Shown piece after piece: positions 39,830 through 49,161 of a stretch of 64,000 nt of DNA. The stretch comes from Polaromonas sp. JS666. Lineage in GTDB: Bacteria; Pseudomonadota; Gammaproteobacteria; Burkholderiales; Burkholderiaceae_C. A program made the position numbers and the translations under genes. The stretch spans positions 4,641,001 through 4,705,000 of the forward strand of contig NC_007948.1 of assembly GCF_000013865.1 (NCBI RefSeq), given 5' to 3'. The notes below the pieces were generated by a model. That model was not told the DNA's origin. It searched no databases and worked only from the letters and a program-made list of their open reading frames with translations. How positions within the stretch are numbered: position 1 is the stretch's first letter; every line of letters starts with the position of its first letter.

Positions 39830-40507
39830 TCAACCGGCGCGCTTGCCGCGTGTGAGATCGACGCCCAATTGCTTCAGCTTGCGGTAGAGATGGGTGCGTT
39901 CCAGACCTGTTTTCTCGGCCACGCGGGTCATGGAGCCGCCCTCTTTGGCGAGATGAAATTCAAAGTAGGCTTTTTCAAACTCGTCACGCGCATCGCGCAG
40001 CGGTTTTTCAAGCAGGAAGCTTTGTGTGGCCTGCGGCCCCAGGTCAATCGGTACGGGCAAGATGCCGCCCGTCATGACGGTTTCTACCGTGAGGTCCACC
40101 GAATGCACGGTCGCGTGGTTCAGCACGGTGGGCTTGCGGGCCGCAGTTTTGGTGAGGCCCTGCTCCACGGCCTTGAGCAGTTTTTGCAGGGTGATGGGTT
40201 TTTCAAGAAACGCCATGGCACCGATCTTGGTGGCCTCTACCGCAGTGTCTATGGTGGCGTGGCCGCTCATCATGATGACGGGCATGCTGAGCAGGCCGCT
40301 GGACGACCACTCCTTGAGCAGCGTCACGCCATCGGTGTCGGGCATCCAGATGTCGAGCAACACCAGGTCGGGCCGGGTGCGCGAACGGGCGGCGCGAGCC
40401 TGTGCTGCGTTTTCAGCCAGTTCGACTTGATGCCCTTCGTCATTGAGAATTTCCGAGAGAAGGTCGCGTATGCCCAGCTCGTCGTCGACCACCAGAATAT
40501 TTGCCAT
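39830..40507 (-). CDS. ntrX: NtrX-like response regulator without AAA+ domain
   Basis: A 225-residue regulator with an N-terminal receiver (MANILVVDDELGIRDLLSEI; phospho-acceptor Asp in LVLLDIWMP; conserved Lys in FLEKPI). A C-terminal Fis-type helix-turn-helix follows (TRVAEKTGLERTHLYRKLKQ). It lacks the sigma-54 AAA+ domain of classical NtrX/NtrC, the short form I associate with Burkholderiales. It is downstream of its kinase gene with a 68-base gap and forms a two-component pair, probably sensing nitrogen or redox state. Confidence 0.88.
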   Translation of the reverse strand: MANILVVDDELGIRDLLSEILNDEGHQVELAENAAQARAARSRTRPDLVLLDIWMPDTDGVTLLKEWSSSGLLSMPVIMMSGHATIDTAVEATKIGAMAFLEKPITLQKLLKAVEQGLTKTAARKPTVLNHATVHSVDLTVETVMTGGILPVPIDLGPQATQSFLLEKPLRDARDEFEKAYFEFHLAKEGGSMTRVAEKTGLERTHLYRKLKQLGVDLTRGKRAG

Positions 40508-40575
40508 GATTGAATTGCTGCCCTGCCAGTTGTTGCCGATGCGGAGTGTCGTTGAATGTGTTACTGAATGTGTTG

Positions 40576-42873
40576 TTAAACCACAACTGCAAATGATAAC
40601 GACACTTGTGCCCCTTGCACCACACCGTCCACCACACGGTTGGAAATATCGATGCGCGCGCCGTGTTCATCTGCAATCTTTTTGACAACAGCAAGACCCA
40701 GGCCAGTGCCTTTGACCTTGGTGGTCACGTAGGGCTCAAACGCCCGCTCGAGGATGTACTCGGGAAAGCCGGTGCCGTTGTCGCGCACGCTCAGGCGCAC
40801 ACGCTTCGAGGTGTCGGAGTATTCGGTTTTCAGGGTGACACGGCCATCCGGCCTGCCTTCCTGTGCGTCCTGCGCGTTTTGCAGCAGGTTGTGAATGACC
40901 TGGCGCAGCTGCTGGCCGTCACCCTGAATCAGCGGGGCCTTGGGATCCAGCTCGGCATAAACGGGCACCACCGCGTTCTCGCCGACGTACAGCTGGATCA
41001 CATCGTTGACCAGCGCATTGAGGTCTATGGGCTTGAGTTCAGCGGCGGGCAGGCGGGCGTAGTCGCGAAACTCGTTGACGAGGCGCTTCATGGCGTCCAC
41101 CTGGTCCACGATGGTCTTGACGGATTTGGTCAGCAGCGCCTGCTCCGTCTCACCGACCTTGCCCGTGAGCTTCATTTCAAGGCGCTCGGCCGACAGCTGG
41201 ATGGGCGTGAGGGGGTTCTTGATTTCATGCGCCAGCCGGCGTGCGACTTCGCCCCAGGCTTGCGCGCGCTGGGCCGACACCATTTCGGAGATGTCGTCGA
41301 ACACCAGCAAAAACTCTTCGGTGCCGGGCATCTTGGCGCCGCGTGCAATCAGGGTGATGGCGTTGTCGGGCGCACCGGGCACGGCGGCCTTGAGTTCAAA
41401 CGATTGCTGCCAATGCTCCAGCCCATGCGGTGCGTTGTTGTTGAGGTAGTCGGCAAACTGGGCCAGCACGTCCTTGGCGAACACCTCCAGGCCCGGCACT
41501 TCGCCGAGGGACTTGCCGTGGTAGACGGCCAGCGGCGCGCGCAGGATGCGGGTCACGCCCGGGTTGCTGGACTGGATGCGGCCGCGCACGTCGAGCACGA
41601 TCACGCCCGCGGTGAGGTTGTCCAGGATGGTTTGCAGGTTGGCGCGCGCGGCGTCGACCTGGTTCATGCTTTGCTGCACCGCAGAGCGGGCATCGGCCAG
41701 CTGCTGCGTCATGTCGGCAAATGAACGGGTCAGGCCGCCGAGTTCGTCCTTGCCCTGCAGCGCGGCCTTGGGTGTCAGGTCGCCCTGGGCGACCTGCCTC
41801 ACGCCTTCGGCCAGCACCAGCAGCGGCTTGGCCAGCTGGTTGCCCAGCAAGACCGCCAGCAGTACGGCACCAAACACCGCCAGAAAGAGGCTGAGCGTGA
41901 GGGTGCCGATATACATCTTGCGCAGCCCGCTGCGCGCCAGTGCGCGCTCCTGGTATTCGCGGTTGGCCTCCTGCACGGCAATGGCGTTGGCCACCAGGCT
42001 CGCGGGCAATACCTCGGTCACCTGCAAAAAGCGCGACTCTCCCAGTACGTTGACATTCGGGTTGTTGACCACGGCGATGGCCTTGACGCGCGGCGGCGTA
42101 TTGGCCGCCGCTGCCGCCGCGCCGGCACTGGCCGCCCCGCTGCCGGCCAGCTCACCGGTGCCGCCGGGGGACACCTCGTCCAGGCCTTCGATCTGGGTGA
42201 TGACGCGCAGGGTGCGCGCGCTGCGCAGTTGCTGCGCCGAGGGGCGTTCCGGCTTGAGCAAAAAACGCGATTCGCCGGCACTCGCAATCACCTGGCCTGA
42301 CGCGCTCCAGAGCACCACATCGCTGGCCGTGAGCTGGTCACGCAGGCGCTCCAGCGCCAGGCCGGCCATGGCATCGGGGGTTTCTGACAGTTGCGTGGCG
42401 GCCTGCTTCGTCTTGTTGGCCAGGTCGGCCGCCAGGGTGTCCAGCGTGACACGGCCCAGGTTCAGGCCGGCCGCCAGCGCCCCTTCGACCTCCACGTCAA
42501 ACCAGCTCTCGATGGAACGGGACACGAACTGGTAGGACACAACATAAATCATCAGGCCAGGCAGCAGGCCCACCAGCGCGAAGATGGCCGCCAGCTTGAC
42601 GAGCAGGCGGCTGCCGAAACGGCCACGGTGCAGCCGCAGCGCCAGGCGCAGCACGATCCAGCCGATCACCAGCAGCAGCAGCACGGCCACGGCCACGTTC
42701 AGGACAAAAAGCAGCGCGTAATTGCGTTCGTAGAGCTCGCGATTGCCGGTGGCCTGGGTCAGCAGGAACATCAACACCAAACCGAGGGCGGCCATGGTTC
42801 CCACACCCACGCCCACGGTCCAGCGGAAGGCCTTGCTGCTTTTGATCGAATCCACGTTGCGCGGACCGCTCAC
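40576..42873 (-). CDS. ntrY: NtrY-like sensor histidine kinase
   Basis: A 765-residue membrane kinase. Transmembrane segments lie near the N-terminus (VGVGTMAALGLVLMFLL, LLFVLNVAVAVLLLLVIGWI, LAAIFALVGLLPGLMIYVV). Then come an extracytoplasmic domain, a further membrane span, a HAMP-like region, a PAS region and HisKA with HEIKNPLTPIQLSAERL. The HATPase motifs are HNLLQNAQDA, DNGTGFP and GTGLGLAVVKKI. Start chosen at the GTG at 42873, which overlaps the stop of the DUF4390 gene (GTGA). An upstream ATG lies inside that gene. Confidence 0.9.
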   Translation of the reverse strand: MSGPRNVDSIKSSKAFRWTVGVGVGTMAALGLVLMFLLTQATGNRELYERNYALLFVLNVAVAVLLLLVIGWIVLRLALRLHRGRFGSRLLVKLAAIFALVGLLPGLMIYVVSYQFVSRSIESWFDVEVEGALAAGLNLGRVTLDTLAADLANKTKQAATQLSETPDAMAGLALERLRDQLTASDVVLWSASGQVIASAGESRFLLKPERPSAQQLRSARTLRVITQIEGLDEVSPGGTGELAGSGAASAGAAAAAANTPPRVKAIAVVNNPNVNVLGESRFLQVTEVLPASLVANAIAVQEANREYQERALARSGLRKMYIGTLTLSLFLAVFGAVLLAVLLGNQLAKPLLVLAEGVRQVAQGDLTPKAALQGKDELGGLTRSFADMTQQLADARSAVQQSMNQVDAARANLQTILDNLTAGVIVLDVRGRIQSSNPGVTRILRAPLAVYHGKSLGEVPGLEVFAKDVLAQFADYLNNNAPHGLEHWQQSFELKAAVPGAPDNAITLIARGAKMPGTEEFLLVFDDISEMVSAQRAQAWGEVARRLAHEIKNPLTPIQLSAERLEMKLTGKVGETEQALLTKSVKTIVDQVDAMKRLVNEFRDYARLPAAELKPIDLNALVNDVIQLYVGENAVVPVYAELDPKAPLIQGDGQQLRQVIHNLLQNAQDAQEGRPDGRVTLKTEYSDTSKRVRLSVRDNGTGFPEYILERAFEPYVTTKVKGTGLGLAVVKKIADEHGARIDISNRVVDGVVQGAQVSLSFAVVV

Positions 42874-43544
42874 TTGGCGACCTCGGTGCTGCCGGCTGCG
42901 GGTGCCGCCGGCTCCAGCCTCAGCCTTTCCTTGAGTTGCGCGGAAACAGCCCACTCGCGTTGGCCGGCCACGCCGATCTGGAAGGGGCGTGGCAGCTGCG
43001 ACAGGTCGAGCCGGAAGCTGAATTCGAGCTTGTGCGTGGCATCGAGATCGACATCGGAGGTCTCGGCGATTTTCCAGCGGGCCACGCGCTGGATGGCCGA
43101 CAGGGCTTCGGGCAGGGTGTCGTAGTTCTGGTTCAGCGTAGCGCGCAGGCCGGCCGAGTTGCTGATCAGGCCCGAAGCCATGTTGACGCGCCAGCGCCGG
43201 GTCAGGGGCTGGTAGGCCAGGCGTATGGTGCGGGCAGCGCTGGCCACCCGCGGATCCGTCCAGTACCAGCGATCACGGTAGATGTCGGCCTCGAGCACAA
43301 AAAACATCGGGATACCCTTGAGCAGGGCGTCTTCCACCACCGGTGGTATGTCAAACCGGACCAGCGCCGACAGGTGGATGCCGTTATCGGCGCGTTCGAC
43401 GCGCAGTTGGGATATCTCGGTGGCCGACGCCGCCCCTGCCCCGCAGGCCAGCAGCGCGCACAGGCAAAAACCCAGCAGGAAGCGCGCAACGGTGCTAAGG
43501 GTTGCGTTTTTCAAGAATGGCGTAATAAAAACCGTCGTGCTCAC
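42870..43544 (-). CDS. DUF4390 family exported protein
   Basis: A 224-residue protein with an N-terminal hydrophobic signal (TVARFLLGFCLCALLACGAG) and the DUF4390 core (VRFDIPPVVEDALLKGIPMF, WKIAETSDVDLDATHKLEFS). The family has no established function but regularly sits between rsmB and ntrY in betaproteobacteria. Its start overlaps the 3' end of rsmB by 50 bases. Its stop overlaps the ntrY start. Confidence 0.88.
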   Translation of the reverse strand: MSTTVFITPFLKNATLSTVARFLLGFCLCALLACGAGAASATEISQLRVERADNGIHLSALVRFDIPPVVEDALLKGIPMFFVLEADIYRDRWYWTDPRVASAARTIRLAYQPLTRRWRVNMASGLISNSAGLRATLNQNYDTLPEALSAIQRVARWKIAETSDVDLDATHKLEFSFRLDLSQLPRPFQIGVAGQREWAVSAQLKERLRLEPAAPAAGSTEVAK

Positions 43545-44832
43545 GCATCAAATTGTCCGGGAAGACTGTCGCTTCGGCCCCACTTTGGGGCAGCAAATGC
43601 CCTGGCGATGGCATTAATAAAGCATCTGTGTGGTGTGCAACAAACGTTTGTATCTGGTTGTCGCCTTCCGCCCGGAAAACCGAGCAGGTGCAATACAACA
43701 GCCGGCCACCCGGCTTGAGCAGCGGCCACAGCGCCTGGAGCAAATGCGCCTGGATGCCGGCCAGCTGGGCAATGTCGGTCGGCCGGCGCAGCCAGCGCAC
43801 GTCGGGATGGCGCCGCACAATGCCCGAGGCAGTACAAGGCGCGTCGAGCAGGATGCCGTCGTAAGGCTGGCCGTCCCACCAGTCCTGCGGGCGGCCTGCA
43901 TCGGCCACCTCGATGTGCGCCTGCAGGCCCAGGCGCCCCAGGTTTTGTGCGATGCGCGTGCAACGGCGGGCGTCGATGTCGAGCGCGGTGACCTCGCAGT
44001 CGGCCAGCTCCAGCAGGTGGGCGGTTTTACCGCCGGGCGCGGCGCAGGCGTCCAGGATCCTCGGGCGCGCCCCCTGCCCGTCGCCGGTGTTCAGCCCCTC
44101 GAGCAACAGCGGCGCGGCGAGCTGCGCAGCGGCATCCTGTACCGAAAAATGCCCCTCGGCAAAACCCGGCAGCGACGGCACAGGCTGGGCGCTGGCCAGG
44201 ATCACACCCTGTTTTCCCACCGGGGTCGCTGCAATATTCACAGCAGACAGTGCCAGCAAATACTGGGCTTGCGTCGTCTTTCGTTCGTTGACCCGCAGAA
44301 TCAGCGGTGCCCGGGAGTTGTTGGCCTGCAGGATGGCCTGCCATTGGCCGGGGTGATCCTTGCGCACCCGGTCTATCCACCACTGCGGGTGGTTCCAGAC
44401 GGCCTGGGGACTTTTTTCGCTGCGCGCCACCAGGTCGTCCCGCTCGCGCAGGAAGCGCCGCAGGCAGCCATTGATGAAACTGGCCTGGTGCTGCGTGGCG
44501 TCGCCGCGCTTGGCCGCTTCCACCGCCTGGTCAACCAGGGTGTGCGCGGTGTAGGGCGCATCGTGCTCCGTCCAGATCAGCGCCAGGGCCACGCACAGCA
44601 AGGCATCGGCCTCGGGTGGCGGTGGGCGTTTGGCCAGTTGCTGGCGCAGCGCTTCGGCGCGGCCCAGCCAGCGCAGCGTGTGAAAGCCCAGCGACTGGAC
44701 GCCGGGCCGCAGTGCGGCATCGACGTCTTCAAGCGCGGCTGTCATGGACTGGCCATCGCGCACGGCCATCAAAAGGGAAGCAGCCCCCTGAAGCTGGCGC
44801 CACAGGGGAATTGGGGTCGGGTTGTCTTGCAT
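43495..44832 (-). CDS. rsmB: 16S rRNA (cytosine-967-C5)-methyltransferase RsmB
   Basis: A 445-residue RNA m5C methyltransferase. An N-terminal NusB-like domain (LIWTEHDAPYTAHTLVDQAV) is followed by the SAM-binding Rossmann core (ILDACAAPGGKTAHLLEL). The first catalytic cysteine motif is LLDAPCTASGIVRRHPDVRW and the second is LLYCTCSVF. Start chosen at the ATG at 44832 (MQDNPTPIPLW). The length fits the family. Confidence 0.95.
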   Translation of the reverse strand: MQDNPTPIPLWRQLQGAASLLMAVRDGQSMTAALEDVDAALRPGVQSLGFHTLRWLGRAEALRQQLAKRPPPPEADALLCVALALIWTEHDAPYTAHTLVDQAVEAAKRGDATQHQASFINGCLRRFLRERDDLVARSEKSPQAVWNHPQWWIDRVRKDHPGQWQAILQANNSRAPLILRVNERKTTQAQYLLALSAVNIAATPVGKQGVILASAQPVPSLPGFAEGHFSVQDAAAQLAAPLLLEGLNTGDGQGARPRILDACAAPGGKTAHLLELADCEVTALDIDARRCTRIAQNLGRLGLQAHIEVADAGRPQDWWDGQPYDGILLDAPCTASGIVRRHPDVRWLRRPTDIAQLAGIQAHLLQALWPLLKPGGRLLYCTCSVFRAEGDNQIQTFVAHHTDALLMPSPGHLLPQSGAEATVFPDNLMREHDGFYYAILEKRNP

Positions 44833-44859
44833 CGGGGTATTAGACCAGCCCCCACGGTT

Positions 44860-45043
44860 GCTCACTGCGTGTAGCGCCCTGCCCCCCGAGGGGGCCGCCC
44901 GCCTGTGGCCCGGCAAAGCCGGTTCCACGGCTCATGCTGGGTTTAAGAGTTCAGGGGACACTACCAGCGGGGGCCGCGGGACTGGCTCTGCCAGACCGCA
45001 GGCGCCGCCCCCTTGAGGGGGGAACAGGCTACACGCAGTGAGC
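44860..45043. repeat. MITE-like element with terminal inverted repeats
   Basis: A 184-base non-coding element between rsmB and the sulfide dehydrogenase gene. It is bounded by the perfect 15-base inverted repeat GCTCACTGCGTGTAG / CTACACGCAGTGAGC, and the inverted similarity continues imperfectly over about 35 bases (GCCCCCCGAGGGGG versus CCCCCTTGAGGGGG). The internal block GGGCCGCGGGACTGGCTYTG plus CCAGACCGCAGGCGC recurs at 48081-48115. The rest of the rsmB-fccB spacer (45044-45137) holds nothing else I recognise. Confidence 0.65.
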
Positions 45044-45137
45044 CTGGACGGGGTGCCTTATATACATGCCTGCGGCCCGGCGAAGCCGGTTCCGCGGCCC
45101 CTGCTTGCACTTCGGGAGAGCCCCTCGGGAGCCGGTC

Positions 45138-46430
45138 TCAGGCCAAGGTATCTGCCCAGATATTGCTGGCCCAGCTCAGCGCGTAAACGCCTTCAAGCTC
45201 GGTAGGCCCGGCGCTGACACCGCCGGAGCCGGCCACGATTTTGAAGGTTTTTTCAGCGGCCACATACTCGTGCACGCTGGCCACGTGGATCACATTCTTG
45301 TTGTCGACGAAGCTGTAGCAGGTGTTGGTGAGCATGGGCGCGGGGTTCACGTCCCAGCCGGAGAGCTGCGCCACAATCGCGGCGGCAGCCACCTTGCCAT
45401 GGTTGTTGGCCATGTGGCCGCTCTTGGGCATGGCAGGCGCCACCTGGATGGCGTCACCCAGCACGTGCACGTCTTTCGCAGCGGTCGACTCAAAGCTCAG
45501 GTAATTGACGCCGCACCAGCGGTTGTTGGCCTGGTTGTTGAGCCCCGCCAGCACGGCAATCGCGCCTGCACGCATGGGCGGCAACACGTTCAGCACGTTG
45601 GCCTTGACATCGTCCTGCACATCAAACTTGATGAGGCCCGCCTTCGCATCGACCGCAGTGACCTTGTGCTGGCCGCGGTACTCGACCATGCCCTTGTACT
45701 GCTCGGCCCAGACCTTCTTGAACAGGGGGCCCTTGGAAGTGACATCGGGGTTGGCGTCCAGGATCAGCACCTTGCTGCGCGGCTTGGCGGCCTTGAAGTA
45801 GCCGGCAATGACCGACGCACGCTCATACGGCCCGGGCGGGCAGCGGTAGGGAGCTTCGGGAATCGTGATGGCATACACGCCGCCGTCGGGCATGGCTTCG
45901 AGTTGCCGGCGCAGCGCCACGGTTTCGGCGCCGGCCTTCCAGGCCTGAAGAATCTGGCCGGAGGCATTGGCTTCCTTCAGGCCTTGCACGCTGCCCAGCA
46001 ACAGCTCCACACCGGGCGAGACGACCAGCTTGTCATAGGCGATGGTGGCGCCGCTCCCAAGCGTGACGGTCTTGCGGACGGTATCGATGGCGCTAGCGTA
46101 ATCCTTGACGACAGTGATGCCGTGGTTTCTGGACAGGCCCGTGTAGGGCGTCGTGAGGTCACCGAGCTGCTTGCCGCCGCTGAGCACCAGGTTGGAGATG
46201 GGGCAAGAGATGAAGACGTCCTGCGGCTCGATCAGCACCACATCAATCTTGTTGGCCGACAGCAGGCGCACATACTTGGCGGCCGTGGCCCCGCCGTAGC
46301 CGCCGCCAATCACCACCACCCGGGCTTTGGAAGGAGTGCCGGAGGTGCTGGCGCAGCCGGCCAGGCCCAGCAGCCCCACTGCGGCCGTCGATTGCAGGAA
46401 GGAACGGCGTTTGAAATGAGAGGTATTCAT
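45138..46430 (-). CDS. fccB: Flavocytochrome c sulfide dehydrogenase flavoprotein subunit (FccB-like)
   Basis: A 430-residue exported flavoprotein. The N-terminus KRRSFLQSTAAVGLLGLAGC combines a twin-arginine motif with a lipobox-like LAGC. FAD motif VVVIGGGYGGATAAKYVRLL follows. FISCPISNLVLSGG contains the conserved redox Cys region of the family. GDAIQVAPAMPKSGHMANNH is the second FAD region. It oxidises sulfide in the periplasm with a partner cytochrome, encoded just upstream (46451-46789). Confidence 0.9.
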   Translation of the reverse strand: MNTSHFKRRSFLQSTAAVGLLGLAGCASTSGTPSKARVVVIGGGYGGATAAKYVRLLSANKIDVVLIEPQDVFISCPISNLVLSGGKQLGDLTTPYTGLSRNHGITVVKDYASAIDTVRKTVTLGSGATIAYDKLVVSPGVELLLGSVQGLKEANASGQILQAWKAGAETVALRRQLEAMPDGGVYAITIPEAPYRCPPGPYERASVIAGYFKAAKPRSKVLILDANPDVTSKGPLFKKVWAEQYKGMVEYRGQHKVTAVDAKAGLIKFDVQDDVKANVLNVLPPMRAGAIAVLAGLNNQANNRWCGVNYLSFESTAAKDVHVLGDAIQVAPAMPKSGHMANNHGKVAAAAIVAQLSGWDVNPAPMLTNTCYSFVDNKNVIHVASVHEYVAAEKTFKIVAGSGGVSAGPTELEGVYALSWASNIWADTLA

Positions 46431-46450
46431 GGTGTTCGGTCCTGGCTGGC

Positions 46451-46789
46451 TTATTTCTTCCGGGCGGCGAAGTAGGCCGCCAGCGACTCGATCTGCGCAT
46501 CGCTATAGCCTTTGCTGATCTGGTGCATCACGGTGGCCGGGCGGGTGCCTGCCTGGAAGGCCTTCAGCTGGGCAGTGATGTAATTCCTGTCGAGCCCCGC
46601 CAGTGAGGTGACGCTGGAGCCGTCGACCACCTTGCCGTTGGTGCCGTGGCAGTTGGCACAGGTCGCGGCCAGGCTCGCGGCGTACAGCGCCTCCTGGGGG
46701 CCGGGAGCCTGCGCCCACGCGCTTCCCGGCGGGCAGAACGCAAGGCACAGCAGGGACATCGTGAGGCTTGTGGCGGTTTTATTTTTCAT
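46451..46789 (-). CDS. c-type cytochrome, FccA-like
   Basis: A 112-residue monoheme cytochrome c with a Sec signal (MSLLCLAFCPPGSAWAQA), heme motif CANCH at about residue 43 and distal Met candidates in ATVMHQISKGYSDAQIESLA. It lies 20 bases upstream of the flavoprotein gene and is the expected electron acceptor. A diheme FccA is usual in some bacteria; this one has one heme motif. Confidence 0.9.
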   Translation of the reverse strand: MKNKTATSLTMSLLCLAFCPPGSAWAQAPGPQEALYAASLAATCANCHGTNGKVVDGSSVTSLAGLDRNYITAQLKAFQAGTRPATVMHQISKGYSDAQIESLAAYFAARKK

Positions 46790-46941
46790 GGCTTCTCCTG
46801 ACGTTGCGACCAGCTGACAATTTAACGCGGTACCACCCGCACCCTATAGGGAGTATCCAGTACCTGGTGCGGTGTACACGCCCCGCATTCGAATCATGGG
46901 CCGCGTGCACATTCACAAGTCATGGCTTGTACTGGCCGGAT

Positions 46942-47949
46942 TCAGAAGATGGCGTCGGGCCGCGTGACCGCCTCATCGTCACACCGCGCCGGCAGCGCGA
47001 CCATGGGGCGGCCATAGATGCGGAGAATGCGCTCGGACAGAGGCGGGTGGGTGGCAAACCAGCGGGTCTGCGGGTTCGCGTTGATCAACAGCATGTGCTG
47101 TACCGCCGGGTGCAGACTGCGCCGCATGCCCAGGCCCTGCGCCTGCTCGCCCGCCACCTTGCGCAGCACGCCGCCCAGGCCATCTCTGCTGCGCGTGAAC
47201 TGCACGGCCCGCGCATCGGCCAGATACTCGCGCTGACGCGACACCGCGGCCTTCAGCATCCGCCCCGCCAGCCAGCCGAGGGAGCCGGTGGCCATGATCG
47301 CGAAGCCCGGCAAGGCCATGAAGGAACGGCGGCCGTCGTCATCGGTCTCGCACATGCTGCGGCCCAGATTGAAAATCATCTCCAGCCCGAACACCATGCC
47401 GCCCAGCCGCATGTTCAGTCGGGTATCACCCTCGCGCAGGTGGCTGAATTCGTGGGCCACCAGACCCTGCAGTTCATCACGCGTCAGCTTGTCGAGGGCG
47501 CCGCGCGTGACGGCCACGACCGCGTCGTCCTCGTCCCAGCCGGTGGCAAAGGCGTTGATGCCCTCTTCCCGGTCCAGCACCATGGGCACCGGCGGCTTCA
47601 TGCTGGCGGCAATCGCCAGTTCGCTGACGATGTTGCACAGCTTCTGTTCTGCCGCGCGGCTGGACGGCCAGGCCTCGCGCGCACCGGCGCGGCGTGCCAG
47701 CTTTTCACCGCCGCCCTGCAAGGCCGAGGTCTCCAGCCACCAGCCGCCCAGCACGAACAGCAGGGTCATGCCGGTGTTGACGGCAAAGAAATAGGCCGGG
47801 TAGCCACTGAAGCCCGGCGTCACCAGCCGCCAGCTCAGGGCCAGCGCGGCATTGACAGCCAGCACCAGCGCCAGCACCGTCAGGCCAAAGAGCAGCAGCA
47901 GCCGCGTGGTCTGCGCGCGGGCTGCTTCCTGCCGTTCAAAGAAACGCAT
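46942..47949 (-). CDS. M48 family (HtpX-like) zinc metallopeptidase
   Basis: A 335-residue membrane protease. Two N-terminal transmembrane segments (LLLLFGLTVLALVLAVNAAL, YFFAVNTGMTLLFVLGGWWL) precede the HEFSH zinc motif (LVAHEFSHLREGD). The third ligand Glu is in the region around REYLADARAVQFTRS. The C-terminal FATHPPLSERILRIYG block is typical. It is followed, after a repeat-rich spacer, by lemA, a frequent neighbour of M48 peptidases. Membrane protein quality control is the likely role. Confidence 0.9.
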   Translation of the reverse strand: MRFFERQEAARAQTTRLLLLFGLTVLALVLAVNAALALSWRLVTPGFSGYPAYFFAVNTGMTLLFVLGGWWLETSALQGGGEKLARRAGAREAWPSSRAAEQKLCNIVSELAIAASMKPPVPMVLDREEGINAFATGWDEDDAVVAVTRGALDKLTRDELQGLVAHEFSHLREGDTRLNMRLGGMVFGLEMIFNLGRSMCETDDDGRRSFMALPGFAIMATGSLGWLAGRMLKAAVSRQREYLADARAVQFTRSRDGLGGVLRKVAGEQAQGLGMRRSLHPAVQHMLLINANPQTRWFATHPPLSERILRIYGRPMVALPARCDDEAVTRPDAIF

Positions 47950-48025
47950 TCATATTCCCACGGGTCACCTCACCCTTCGATACCTCAAGGCGATCGGGGA
48001 GACCTACGGAGGCTCCAAACCAGCC

Positions 48026-48130
48026 AGGGCCGCGGGAGCTACACGCAGTGAGCGAGCGTGGGGGCTCTTCATCCCAGCAGGGGCCGCGGGACTGGCTTTG
48101 CCAGACCGCAGGCGCAGCGGCCCCCGAGGG
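48026..48130. repeat. Second copy of the MITE-like repeat, rearranged
   Basis: Spacer between lemA and the M48 gene. It shares CTACACGCAGTGAGC (48039-48053) and GGGCCGCGGGACTGGCTTTG plus CCAGACCGCAGGCGC (48081-48115) with the element at 44860-45043, but in a different order and without a clear second terminus. The flanking 48131-48255 is GC-rich with small inverted repeats and no gene. Confidence 0.6.
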
Positions 48131-48255
48131 GCTGGAGCCCGCGGCTCCAAAGCTGCCTGCGCAGCTTTGGACGGGCGACAGAAGCGAAGCGTCTCGCGAG
48201 CCGCGGCCTGCAAGGCCTCGCGCAGTACGCGAAGCGACAAGCGTGGGGGCCATAA

Positions 48256-48849
48256 CTACATCTGGATGCGGACGGCCTGGCGCTCGGCCGCGCTCTCCGT
48301 CGCGCGCAGCATGGCCGAAGGCGCAAAACCAAACACGCGGGCGATCAGCACGGCCGGGAATTGCCCCTGTGCGTTGTTGTAGTCCAGCACCGCATCGTTA
48401 TAGGCCTGCCGCGCAAAGCCGACCTTGTTCTCGGTACTGGTGAGTTCTTCGCTCAGGTCGCGGATGGTCTGGTCGGCTTTCAGCTCGGGGTAGGCCTCGG
48501 CCACCGCGAACAGCTGCCCGAGGCTGCTGTCCAGGGCCTGCTCGGCGGCGGCCAGCGTGGTCACGGCGGCGGCATTGGCCGGGCGGCTTCGTACCGCATC
48601 GCTGGCGGTACGTGCCTGGTTGCGCGCGGCCATCACCGCCTCCAGCGTACTCTGCTCGTGCTGCAGGTATTTTTTGGCGGCCTCCACCAGATTGGGAATG
48701 AGGTCATAGCGCCGCTTGAGTTGCACGTCGATCTGGCCGAAGGCGTTGGCGATGAGATTCTTCAGGCGCACCAGTCGGTTGTACGCCCCCACCGCCCAGC
48801 AGACCAGCAGGGCGAGCACGGCGATGGACACCAGGTTACTGAGGGACAT
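48256..48849 (-). CDS. lemA: LemA family protein
   Basis: A 197-residue membrane-anchored helical protein. There is an N-terminal transmembrane segment (LVSIAVLALLVCWAVGAYNR), then the family block LIANAFGQIDVQLKRRYDLI, PNLVEAAKKYLQHEQ, and the C-terminal FAVAEAYPELKADQTIRDLS with LDYNNAQGQFPAVLIARVFG. Its function is not well defined. It commonly sits beside M48 peptidases, as here. The start has a GGAAG site. Confidence 0.92.
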   Translation of the reverse strand: MSLSNLVSIAVLALLVCWAVGAYNRLVRLKNLIANAFGQIDVQLKRRYDLIPNLVEAAKKYLQHEQSTLEAVMAARNQARTASDAVRSRPANAAAVTTLAAAEQALDSSLGQLFAVAEAYPELKADQTIRDLSEELTSTENKVGFARQAYNDAVLDYNNAQGQFPAVLIARVFGFAPSAMLRATESAAERQAVRIQM

Positions 48850-49093
48850 GGATCTTCCTTGAAGCAGAGTGATGGGTAGGCGAACCCGGGGGCCAGGCCA
48901 GCGCTTGCCGCGAGGTTACCTGTTTTTTCCTGGATCGGCAGAACCTCTGTCGTTGCCATCCTTTTACTATCATTTTTATAGCGAATTACCAGGGAAATAT
49001 TTGAGCAAAAGCCTGCTTTCCCCTGAATGATTGACAAACCAACCACCCCATGATTCCCTGGCCTTCAGCGGGGCGGTGCAAGCCGAGGCGGCC
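48850..49093. other. Spacer between lemA and the rpoC terminator
   Basis: About 245 bases, probably holding the lemA promoter. AT-rich bases near 48960-48990 could be a promoter core, but no pair of boxes is clear. No gene or RNA is seen. Confidence 0.4.
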
Positions 49094-49126
49094 AAAAAAA
49101 ACCCCCTACCCTTGTGAGGTGGGGGG
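49094..49126 (-). terminator. Rho-independent terminator of the rpoBC operon
   Basis: On the minus strand the stem CCCCCCACC / GGTAGGGGG (one mismatch) is followed by eight T. It lies 36 bases downstream of the rpoC stop. Confidence 0.93.
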
Positions 49127-49161
49127 CATGATGCTTTTCGGGGCATCAGGGCTTGTGCAGC

